DNA of 60,000 nt from Polytrichum commune (lineage: Eukaryota > Streptophyta > Polytrichopsida > Polytrichales > Polytrichaceae). The position numbers and the translations under genes are program-made. Positions 24,039 to 34,600 of this stretch are shown here, one piece after another (the first letter of the stretch is position 1; the number at the start of each line of letters is the position of its first letter). The notes beneath the pieces were generated by a model, which was given only the letters and a program-made list of their open reading frames with translations, was not told where the DNA came from and ran no database searches. The stretch covers positions 14,262,001-14,322,000 of the forward strand of contig OX485806.1 in assembly GCA_950295325.1 (NCBI GenBank), read 5' to 3'.

Positions 24039-24983
24039 ATTACTAACAAACACATGAGCACTTACAATCCGTCGTGAGGTAACTTGATGGGGTCGCATCT
24101 CATCACCCAGTGGTGAGCAGATCACAGCTTACAAAGAGTTTCAGATCTAGTACCACTCTCTCACTGTCCTCCTGGCCTGCATCTAAGTTACAAGGCCAGG
24201 ACCCAGCTCAGCTAAGCTAAGCTATGTACGTTCAAACGTATACTTTAGCCTCTGGGACACACTGGTTTGCAAGCAAGTTTGATGACCAACAACACCACAT
24301 GATGAGGACCTGGACACGATGTAGGCTTTGTGCCATTCCGGTAAGGAGATTCGGGTAAAAAAATCGTCTCCATAATGATCAGTTTAGGGTTGATTCAATC
24401 TACTTCGATCTCACTGCATCGATCCGGGGTATCTGATGCTAATTTCAAGCTCAAATTCGTTCAAGGAACATAACGTTATTCAGATCCATGACCGTGTTTT
24501 GTGGGACTGACAATATTCCATAGAATGTAGAATATTCCATGGAACATTGTTATGGATTTGCATAACGTTATGAAAGGGGTTTCCGAGCTATGAGGGGTTC
24601 TCAATTTGTTCACCTTCAGTTTACATGGATGGCGTGAGTTTTTGGCTACAACAACAACTATATGTGTTACAAACCTCTCAACAATATCATGACAGTTGGT
24701 TTCACGACAACAATATCTCAAAGTAAAGAATTGAAACAAACACAATTTATTTCTTTGTGAGATCTCTAAGTACAATCCGAGACCAAGTAAGTTTTGGTCA
24801 AAGAAGCTCTACCACCCGACCATAGGAGAGAGAGCTAACAATCCAAAAAGCCCCTCTCTCCTCCCCCGAGCTTCCTCTTATGCCAAAGGCACTACTTTCA
24901 CTTTCTATCTTTACATATAGTAAAAGTATTCTATTCATAGCTCTATCTTCTAGTTCTACTATGAATCTTCTAAAACCTTCTTC
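24039..24983. other. No gene seen
   Basis: No long frame. GAATATTCCAT and a related copy (24510-24545) and CATAACGTTATG (24559) are short palindromes. The composition near 24780-24900 resembles non-coding LTR sequence but has no matched partner in the window. Confidence 0.4.
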
Positions 24984-25389
24984 AAGTTGGAACTGTTCAA
25001 CTCCAACTTAGTTTATCCATTCCATCTTCTAGTTGGAATTGTCTAATTCCAACTAGTTCATCCATTCATTCTTTTAGTTGGAACTGTCTAATTCCAACTA
25101 ATTCATTCATTCATCTTCTAGTTGGAACTGTCTAATTCCAACTAGCTTTATCTATTCATTGAGAGTTGTCTAACTCCAATGAATAACATTCATCTTTCCA
25201 AATATGGAGTGGTCTAACTCCGTGCACCTCATCGAGAGTTGTCTAACTCACGTGCACATATTCTCAATTGGAATAGTCTAATTCCAATGCACTAAATGCG
25301 GAGCTGTCTAACTCCAGTGCACATGTTGTCAATTTGGAGTTGTCTTACTCCTATCCATTCATCTTCAACTGAGAGTTGTCTAGCTCTCA
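24984..25389. repeat. Array of eleven mini-hairpins with GTCT loops
   Basis: Eleven short inverted repeats follow each other at 29-46 bp spacing (loop to loop). Loops start at 24995 (GTTC), then at 25041, 25086, 25130, 25168, 25212, 25241, 25276, 25306, 25342 and 25378 (all GTCT). The second is perfect: CTAGTTGGAATT, GTCT, AATTCCAACTAG. The fifth is ATTCATTG(A)GAGTT, GTCT, AACTCCAATGAAT, with one bulged A. Others have 4-10 bp stems, several with one mismatch next to the loop. Stem sequence differs between units (TTGGAA, GAGTT, GGAGT, GAGAG) yet each arm matches its partner. No coding frame runs through the array. Confidence 0.9.
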
Positions 25390-27017
25390 TCTTTCTCTGC
25401 TTACACACTGGCACATGTAGTTAGAATATTCCTTAATAATTCTAGTTACATTACAATATAAAATAGTCCTAATGTTGTGGGCCGCAATCACTTTGTAGGG
25501 CTCCCACTAATTTATGTAATACCAATTGATGTGGGCCACGTTAATTTTCAATCCACGCTAGTTTTCTTGTAGGAAAATAGTGTGGGCCACATTGATTGTT
25601 GCTTTGAGAAAATTAATGTGGGTGACTATTCATTAAGTGCTACTTTTGTCTTATGATTAATATTTGATGTGTTGGTTGGAAGTCTTTGTGAAGACTTAGG
25701 GGAAGAAGCAAGTCCTAGACCCACGTTAATTCCACCTAGACTAGAAAATTGGAGTGGCCCACACTAATTATTTCCATGCTAATTTTCCCCCGGGGGGTGG
25801 ATTCTTCGTTGGAAACCTAAAGGATGTGTGTGGGTCACTATATACAATCAAACCCCCCTATACGTATGAGAAGTTTCTAGAGAAAAAACAAGTGTATAAG
25901 TACTAACGGCATGCTATGAAATTGAGTCATGTATTTATAATAAGCTTTTCAATTTAGTGTGACAAATGACTCCACTACATATACTATATATATATATCAT
26001 GAGTTACATAGGCCTTTATTACACATGAAATCCATTGTCACTTTCATGTGAAAAAGTTATTTTCATCCATAGCATGTAACTCAACGATTATATCAAATAA
26101 ACAAAGACAAGAGACAATAACTTAGCCAGTAACTGGAGAGCATAAGTCAAGGAAGCCCATGAGTGGTCCAAGAGCCTCTAATTTATAAAAACCTAGAACC
26201 CAAATGCAAACCCTAACAAGAACATACTCATGGTACATGGTAGTCATTGAGGACTTTGACCTTATGACAACAATGGATGAAAATGAGAATTGGATGAAAC
26301 TAACACATCTATTGTCCAACTATTTCTCTTAATCTTAGCCCCCCCTATTGTACATCTACCTTTACTTCAAGAAGTTTAATAGCCTTTTTAAGATGTACAC
26401 ACTAGAGAACATACAATAATACCTCATGTATATCATGTACGTTAATCCCTCGAATTATACCCCTTCTTACACTCATGTTAGTTTGTGCGTGGTATGAAGA
26501 GTCCACCTCCCATGATTTTTCCACCCACACTAATAGGACTATTTAGTGTAGTTGTTGTTACGCTCATACATAATTTAGAATACTCGTGGTAAAAAATAAT
26601 CTGAAATCTAGATGTTCTCTTAAAAGGCGCTATATGAATGTGAGAATGCATACTTGTTGCAATTGGTTGTAGAAAAGGAGAGAAGGTATACACTCAAAAC
26701 TCCATAATATTAACCTTAATGTCACTTCTTGTTGCTAGGTTCCCCCCCCATATATCATAGATTTTAATATTAAAATAATCCACCAAAGAACTCAAACAAC
26801 ACACTTGCATGCATCACGTTGTCATTATAATTATTGTCATTATTGCAATGTTGACTGTGTGTCATTCCACAATGTCACATGCTACACTCATTCTCTTATA
26901 TCAGGCATCCATATCAACACTACATAACTCCTTAATATCATGTGCACCTTGGTTGCCACATGAGTGATATTATGGAGTTTAGAGTGTGCAATTACATTTA
27001 CATTCACATTTATCAAG
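25390..27017. other. No gene seen
   Basis: AT-rich. GTGGGCCAC occurs twice (25533, 25593) and AT dinucleotides lie at 25985-25997. No frame has recognisable content. Confidence 0.5.
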
Positions 27018-27095
27018 TTTCATCTTCTTTGTATGTCACTCGGTAAGACTTCAATATAGATGAAACTTACCGAGTGACATACAAAGAAGATGAAA
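27018..27095. repeat. Perfect hairpin: 30-bp arms, 18-nt loop
   Basis: 27018-27047 (TTTCATCTTCTTTGTATGTC..GGTAAG) is the exact reverse complement of 27066-27095, separated by ACTTCAATATAGATGAAA. The loop segment CAATATAGATG recurs just outside the hairpin at 27111. This may be a tiny MITE, a template-switch product or a small-RNA foldback. Confidence 0.92.
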
Positions 27096-27117
27096 TATAT
27101 ATATGTAATTCAATATA

Positions 27118-27555
27118 GATGTAAAGTCTACATGGATTCTTACATGACATCGAGTGGATCATGTTTCATGATTACTTCGACTATTTTCAAAAACCACCTT
27201 TTGGAGGTAGGTCTAACACCCATTTTAGGAAATAATTGATTTTGATTTTTCGGGCGCAACCCTATTCGCAAAGCAAATAGAGTGCAGCAAAAATATATGT
27301 TTTTTCTCATGGCGGGAGACCATGGCACTCCAAATGCTCACGACCGTTGGTTTATTCTATTTAATCATGTGTGAAAACCTGCGTTGAAATAGCATCCGGT
27401 TGAGGACCCGATCACATATGACTTCACACTACACTAGAGGGTCCGTGACCACACTAAATGATTTTGGAGGTGTGTTGGGACGGCCTTTGGACACTTTCAA
27501 TTGGGCTCTCACAATTTCATGGTCACGGCTCTTGGCTCGTGTGTGAAGTGGCCCT
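27118..27555 (-). mobile_element. TIR element, truncated copy
   Basis: Reverse-oriented copy of the element at 52746-53250. CATGGATTCTTACATGACAT, AAACCACCT.TTGGAGGTAG, TGGAGGTGTGTT.GGACGGCC, CTCACAATTTCATGGTCACG and the terminus GTGTGTGAAGTGGCCCT all have complements there. The left terminus is missing, apparently cut off near the perfect hairpin. An extra stretch of about 100 bp at 27225-27310 is absent from the other copy. Confidence 0.75.
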
Positions 27556-28127
27556 TTGGAAAACTTTAGGTTGTGTGGTGAAAAGGCCCTAATAAAAACG
27601 CCAGTCTACAAGCATGGCCCACCCCCTCCGGGCACAACCTGGAAGAAATAATAAATTTTTAGGAGACTGACCTGGAATCTCGAGTGTGGAATAGGTCAAC
27701 TTTTGAGACAAAAATGACAAACTAACTTATCCTCCTATTGAGTTTGTTGATGATCGATCTGACTGTTGGTTGAGTGCAAAGTCACTCGTGAATTTTTAAA
27801 TTCAGGTTCCGTACTCCATCCGGAGCTGTTCAGCTAACTTGCTCGGACCAACCAACTAAATTACCTCATGCCTCGATCACACCAACCTCTCCGTCCGGTT
27901 CCAGCCGTGAAATTGTTGGGGATTATGTTCATAAATAGATGTTGGTCAATTATTTTTCACACTATTACAGCTGAAGATGTCGTCGGATGCTGTTCGAACT
28001 TGCTGGTGTGATCAACCCCTCACTCACTCCTTCACTTCTCACTTCTTCAAACTTACTTACATACACGACAACTTCTCTTCTGATCTCTTCTTTCAACTTG
28101 GAAGAGCCTGCTTAAGTTAATAGTACT
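27556..28127. other. No gene seen
   Basis: No frame or repeat end recognised; TCACTCACTCCTTCACTTCT-type pyrimidine-rich sequence near 28020-28050. Confidence 0.4.
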
Positions 28128-28535
28128 CTAAGGGGGGGTTTCCATGTAGGTCGCCTGTCCACTAGATTCTAGTGTGAATAAAGATAAACCCGTTCAAATG
28201 TAGAGTAAATATGGTGGGGTAGGGTTCGTATGTGCCAATTAGCTACTCCAAGCTTCTCAAATTCAAGCCCACCGACTAACTTCCTCGTCTAGGTTAAAAC
28301 CTCCTCCTCCTTCTAAAACCGGTCTTCAGAACCTTCGGTGACCGGCACTTGTAAGTTAAAGATTATTGAGTGGGCGCATGGAAGTCTAGCGGCCCGTGTC
28401 CACGGCCCTCCACATTCTAGCAGGCTGCTAGAATGTGGTTGGATGGCAACTTGTGCTTAAGTACATGTGAACACCTCCGACCCATTATTTTCTAGAATCT
28501 AGTGGGCGAGCGGCCTACTGGAAACTCATCCTAAG
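28128..28535. mobile_element. TIR element, about 408 bp
   Basis: Left GGGTTTCCATGTAGGTCGCC..TCCACTAGATTCTAG is mirrored by CTAGAATCTAGTGGGCGAGC then GGCCTACTGGAAACTCA. The centre has a near-perfect palindrome, CCACATTCTAGCAG then G then CTGCTAGAATGTGG. Non-coding; Mutator-like by general form only. Confidence 0.7.
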
Positions 28536-28899
28536 TTCACCGTTTATGGTATTTAGTGTCACATGTGTAACAATGTCACTTACCCTATTTTGAGGCATAT
28601 GCTAGGTTACATTGATGATCAACGACTTCACCATAAATGCCACCTCATGACACTTGATGTGCAAGTGCACTTACTAATATCTTGGCATGAGTATGTTCAA
28701 TAGTGTTATGAGGTGCATGCCTATGTTACACAATGGTCTACAAGTTGACTAAAGTGTACCCAAATGACAATTGCCATTAGTATGCTCAAAAATATCTTCC
28801 CTTTGCATATTGAAACACGAGACTATGATCTAAAGTATGTCAATGTGCTACTCTAAATGTCAGAATGTAGGTATTTTTTCACTTGTAGAAGTTACTTAT

Positions 28900-29560
28900 G
28901 TTGATGAATGGATTCATATTGGCAATTAGCGGGCGTGACACTTTAAGACCTCTAGGCATCTAGTTCAAGCCCTTCGCAAATAGCGTATGTGACACTAAAT
29001 ACCATAAACAATGTACCACAACAACTTAATAAATTTTTTGTCACATGACCATGCAGAAATTGCATGACCCCTTGCATAACATCACTCAATTGCAACGATG
29101 TGGGCCCTTGGAAAAGAAGAGTCACATGTTGGGAGCTTAGTTAAAATATGATGAATGGAAACATATTGGCAATTATTGGCATGATACTTTGAGACCTCTA
29201 GGCATCTAGTTTAGACCCTTCACGAAAAACATATGTGACACAAACAATGCACCACAACAACTAAATAATGTTTTTGCTACATGACCATACAAAAAATGCA
29301 TGACCCCTTGCATAACATCACTCAACGATGTGGGCCCTTGGAATATAACAGTTGGATGCTGGGAGCTTAGTTAAAATTTGACGAATGAAATCACATTGAC
29401 AATTATTAGCATGACACTTTGAGACTTCTAGGCATCTAGTTTAGGCCCTTCACAAATAGTGCATGTGACACTAAACACCATAAATGGTGTCCTGCAACAA
29501 CTTTGTAGACTTTTTGCTGCATGACCATACCTAAATTGCCTGACCCCTTGCAAGTGCATG
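28900..29560. repeat. Tandem array, about 235-bp unit, about 2.8 copies
   Basis: Units start at GATGAATGGATTCATATTGG (28904), GATGAATGGAAACATATTGG (29150) and GACGAATGAAATCACATTG (29380). Each continues with GACACTTTGAGAC.TCTAGGC, CACTAAACACCATAAA or a shortened form, ACATGACCAT and CCTTGCATAACATCACTCA. A more diverged unit may precede it at 28550-28700. Confidence 0.8.
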
Positions 29561-29576
29561 ATCATATAAGTGCAGA

Positions 29577-30330
29577 TTGGGTGGTTTCAGTTCCGGAAGA
29601 AGATTGATGTACCTAATCTTTGCACACTTTGATGAGAGTCAGCTAGCTCTCTCTCTCTCTCTTCCTCAACAAGATTTTGCTGTGGGTTTCAGCTTCCAAG
29701 AACTTGCCTTGGTCTGCTACAAGAAGACGAAGTGGACTTGCTGCATTGAGTGCCATGTAATAGACGGATTACCTCTCTCGTAGTTTGAGTTTGGGTGGTT
29801 TCAGCACCGTAAGAAGATTGCTGTAATATTTCCACCCCTGAAAATCAGCTACATCCCACCCGCCCAGCTAGCTAGCTCTCTTCGTTTTTCAACATTTTGA
29901 AGTGGTCTTCAACTTCGATCGAAAGACTGACCTACTTGCTACGAGAACAAAGTGAACTTGCTGCATGGCCGTCTTCGTGAAGTGTAAGTGCGGTGGTGTC
30001 CAGGTAGCTTGCATCTCTTAGTTGCAGATTGAGTGATGTCAGTTCCGAGAGATTGCTGTAACATTTGGACACTGAAGAATCACCTAGATCCAACCCACCC
30101 AGTTGGCTCTCTTTCTTCCTCAAGAGTTGGTTGTAGGTTTCGGCTTCCCGGAATTTGTCTTCGTCTGCTAAATAAAGTAGCAGACTTGGTGCTGTATGGC
30201 CATAGATGGATTGATTGCCTCTCTCGTAGTTGCAGTTTGGGTAGTTTCAGCTCCGAAAGATTACTGCAACCTTTCCATACCTGAGAATCAGCTACATCCC
30301 ACCCACTCACCCACCCAGCTCTCTCTCTTT
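29577..30330. repeat. Tandem array upstream of pectinesterase, about 230-bp unit
   Basis: About 3.3 diverged units. Each has GGTGGTTTCAG.TCCG.AAGA, TTGCTGTAA.ATTT, AGCTACATCCCACCC, CAGCT.GCTCTCT.TTCTTCCTC, then a T-rich stretch and GACTTGCTGCAT. Units begin near 29577, 29790, 30020 and 30240. The short frames here are by-products of the repeats. Confidence 0.75.
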
Positions 30331-30559
30331 CTTCCTCTAGATGTTGCGGGGTTTCTAACATGTGGGTTTTACTTACGGCGTGCAGAACAGTTGGGGGCAG
30401 TTCTTCTCTACTTGATACCTTATCAGCGACCTGAGTCACCGTACATGTGGGGGTCACATTAGTAAGCAGTGATGATCTATGGGGCGGGCTACTACTTGAT
30501 CAGTACTTCTGCAAGAGCTTCAGAAGGTCTCGGAGGATAATATTTCTGAAACTCTAAAT

Positions 30560-31580
30560 GCAGGTGCAGGTATACTTATACTGAGCAGTTTGCGGTGTGA
30601 TCGATTGCAGAAGCTTGGGTGAACTTATTCTTGGTTGCACCGAAGTGCCAGAGTTTCTTGTGGTGCGGTTTTCCAACAAAGGAGCTGGCCTTGTGGAGTG
30701 ATCAATGAATGTTTGAAGGTCATCTGAACTTCGGGTGATGTCGACGCATTGCAGCACAAGATTGCACCTCTGTTGAGCACGGCACCAATGAGTTGCTAAG
30801 TGGTCCAAGATGAAGCCATTTCTTGGGACTAAATAGTAAAACATGAAAGATTGGAGTTCTCTAAAATTTTCTTTTTATCACTATGCGGCAGAGGCGGATT
30901 GCTTTGGAGATGCAAGGCTTTGGAGGAATTTCAGGTGATGATACATTGCACGCAGCTGGATAACTCCCAACGGATTCAAGCTTGCAGCATTGCAGCTCGG
31001 TTGAGCAAGGCAACAATGTGGGTTAAGTGGTTCAAGGTGTTGCAATTTCTCGGGAGTAAGTAGCAGAACATCAAAGATTAAAGTATTTTTGATCACTGTG
31101 CGGCAGAGGCGGATTGCTCTGGTGGTGCAAGGTTTGGAGGGGTTTCGGGTGATGACACATTGCCCACACCTGGATAACCTCCAAGGATTCAAGCTTGCAG
31201 CATTCCAGCAGAGGATCATTGCAGCTCGGTTGAGCAAGGCAACAATGAGGGTCTAAGTGGTCCAAAGCCACACAATTTTTGGGACAAAGTAGCAGAACAT
31301 CAAAGATTGAAGCATTTTTTTCTTTCATAACTGCGGCATCGGCGGAATGCTTTGGTGGTGAAAGGTTTTGGAGGAATTTCGGCTGATGACACAATGCACA
31401 CAGGATAACCCCCAAGAATTCAAGCTTGCAGCATTGCAGCTCGGGTGAGCAAGGCAACAATGCAGGACTAAATGGTCCAAAGTGTTGCAATTCTTGGGAT
31501 TAAGTAGCAGACCATTCAAGGTTAGAGTACATCTAATCAACTGTGCGGCATAAGTGGATTGCTTTGATGATTCGAGGTTT
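30560..31580. repeat. Tandem array reaching the pectinesterase start, about 220-bp unit
   Basis: Units begin GCGGCAGAGGCGGATTGCT at 30883 and 31101, with variants at about 31334 and 31542, plus a diverged first unit from about 30560. Shared blocks are TTTGGAGGAATTTC.GGTGATGA, ATTCAAGCTTGCAGCATT, GCTCGGTTGAGCAAGGCAAC, TAAGTGGTCCAA and AAGTAGCAGAACAT. The last unit is cut about 20-30 bp before the proposed start codon, so the array forms the promoter and 5' leader region. Confidence 0.85.
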
Positions 31581-31605
31581 TGGAGGAATTTGTAAATTGG
31601 TGGCT

Positions 31606-34600
31606 ATGGAGGGGCAAAGAAATAAGAGCCGGAGGAGGCACAGTCGACAGTCATGTTCGTTCAATGTGGTGATTGCTCTCTTGGCTATGATGATCGTGAT
31701 TCTTGAGTGTGGGAGTGCAGTTGCGGCTTGCAGTTTCTTCCGCAGAAATTTGCAGCAGCAATCGGACAATGCACCCCCTGCAGCAGGTCAGGCTCAGGCT
31801 GCTGGCCAAGGAATGGCTCCTCCCAGCTCCACAACTGATCCTGTTGCAACAGGGACCGGCTCCGGCGCTACCATCTATGTTGACATTGCTGGTACTGGGA
31901 ACTTCAACTCCTTGCAAGCGGCGGTCAACTCCATCCCGGCAGGGAATCCGGAACGTGTTACCATCGTCATCAAACCCGGCACATATTTGTATATGATTAA
32001 CCTCCCTAAGTTCATCCACTTTCTTGCACTCTGATGGTTTGGTCAAGGACTTTTCTTCAATTGTGGATTTGGTCACAATCTGTATGTTACCTGTAAGGAA
32101 CTTCAATCCCATACAGATGGTTCTGAGGGTTAGGCTTGGCGTGGTACTCTATAGCCAGATTTTACCGAGACTTTTCCAAGAGTTTGATGGGACCATATCC
32201 GAAGAGCTTCTAATGGTGGGACATGTGAGCCTGCTTTGATTCAATCTGTAGCATAGCAGCTATCAATCACAGCACATCGTCTGTATAGTCGGCAGTACTG
32301 TATGTCTAGATAGAATCACAGTTGCGACATCTTCGACATTGTGATCAAATTCGGGAACAATGTCGACAATGTGCTGTGATATCCCTAAACTCACGGCTAA
32401 CAATCACAGCACTTTGTCTGATGAGCACCGAGGGTTTAGCAGAATTAGACATTAGGAGAGGCACATTAGATCTTCTTGGTCCTTTAGTGTCCCGATCCGT
32501 GCATTCGAGGGTGGGAATTTTTCATCTGATTTGGAGATGGTCACAATCGGCCTTTCACACAGATACGTAAGGAACTTCATTCACACAGACATGGTTTTGT
32601 AGGTTAGGCTCGGAGTGGCACTACGCATCCAGATATTATTGAGATTCTTCGCAGAGTTATTTGTTGTGACCATATCCGAAGAGCTGCTTCTAGATAATGA
32701 TGCGATCTTCTCCTATTTCTTGAGAGATGCATGATGTCACTAGACCTTCTTGATTTCTATAAGTTCCCGATCCTTGCATTTAAAGAGGGAAATTCAGGCC
32801 AATTTGGTCAGCCTAAAGAGTTAGAGGGCTGCATGGTGCCGAGCTTAGTGGATGTGTTTTTGGTGCATATATTGGTGCCTGTTCTGATTCAAGCTGTTGC
32901 ACAGGAGCTAATCAACCATCACAGCACATTGTCTGCATTATAGTCTTCGTTGTAGTATGGTTACATGAGATTATAGTTGTTAACCCTGAACATGTTTTTG
33001 TCACTCTGAGTACCAGACTTCGGCTCAATGGGTTCAGCAACATGATTAGACAGAAGCTTCTCCTATTTCTTCGTAGAGGCATGTCACTAGACCTTCTTGA
33101 TTCTTTAACGTCCTGATCCTGATCCTTGGATTCAAGGGCCAATTTAGGCCACTTTGGTGAGGTTTAAGGGCTGCATGCTGTGGAGCTTAGTGGATATATT
33201 TCTGGTGCACGTGTTTGGTGGTAATTGTCTCCTTGGTTCAACCTTGACAGTGAGAAGGTGACGGTGCCGACCACCCTACCTTACCTCACCATCCAAGGAG
33301 GTGGGGCAGGATCCACATTCATCAGCTGGAATGCCATCGCCAGCGACATCGGCCCAGATGGACAGATTCTGACTGCTTACAACACCGCCACTGTCATCGT
33401 CCTCGCCAACAATTTCATTGCCAAAGACATCAGTTTCAAGGTATGCTAATTATCTCATCAATATGCCTACACTTCTCGACACTGTCTGCTTGCTGCACCT
33501 GAAGTCTTCAGCAAAAGAACCCTGGTTTGGAGCTGCTAAGTTTGTATTTTAAGCATTCTAAGAACCATATGTTCTAACAAAATTTCACCATTTATCTTAG
33601 AGCTGAATACAAATACCTAGGGGGTAGGCTGGATCATGGTGAGTGGAAAATTTGTTTCTAAGTACTTAGTTCGTCGACACTCGAAAGCGTAGACCTTTTC
33701 TAATTCCAGCAGAAATGGCGCCAACAGGTTCCTCTCAATGCCCACCTCTTTCCAGCCAGTTTCCAGGCATGTTGCTCCTTGGAGTAAAATCAGAAATCAT
33801 TTCATTCAAAGCACTCAATTTGATTTGGAAACAAATGTTCTAAAAGGGGAGAATTACCACCCCGGGCTCAAATGCTTCTTGAGTGGCCACACTATCTAAA
33901 GCCAGTTCTTTCTAGAGCAAGTTACCTGAACCATGAATTGAGGGTTGCATGGAGTTTCGTAATGCAGTGATGTCCAATAAACACAACTTTATCGTCAATT
34001 TGTCCACTTTGTTTGTACATTGAGGAATGGCTTGTATATTGGTCAAAAAATATTGACACAACCCTCTGGTTCGATTGCGAATTCTCTGTTTCTGGCAGAA
34101 CACGGCACCGCCTCCCCCGGCAGGCATAGATGGGAAACAGGGTGCCGCGTTTCGAATTTCCGGAGACATGGCAGCTTTCTACAACTGTGGCTTCTACGGG
34201 GCCCAGGATACACTCTGTGATGACATTGGGCGCCATTACTTCAAGAATTGCTACGTCGAAGGATCCATCGACTTCATCTTCGGCAATGGACAATCCCTGT
34301 ACACGGTAAGCAAGCTGCAACTGCCAAACTAGGTCACAAGGTTGGAAGTTATTTTTTAGGGTTTGACCACACTCTTCTTAAGAAGTAGGGAGGATCAGAA
34401 TGTAGTTATGTCTAGAAATCACAACATAATCAGTTGTATGCTTTGTTTCTACATTTCACCAGTACCCATGATGAGATTTGGCTTGTATATTGGTCAGGTT
34501 TACAGGAAAATAGCTAGCACCTCCTCCCTGTCCTTCTGGAAATTTCCAGAATGGCTGAAATGGGATGTCCTTAACAAGCCTAAATTTTTTGTCACCAATA

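Noticed and set aside
24984-25389. CRISPR-like reading of the hairpin array
   Set aside because: There is no constant direct repeat with unique spacers; the constant part is only GTCT and the stems vary. The context is plant nuclear DNA.
30033-30462. Short frames upstream of pectinesterase (83, 88 and 125 codons)
   Set aside because: By-products of the tandem array; they repeat with the unit and have no domain.
31651-32112. 153-codon minus-strand frame
   Set aside because: Antisense shadow of pectinesterase exon 1.
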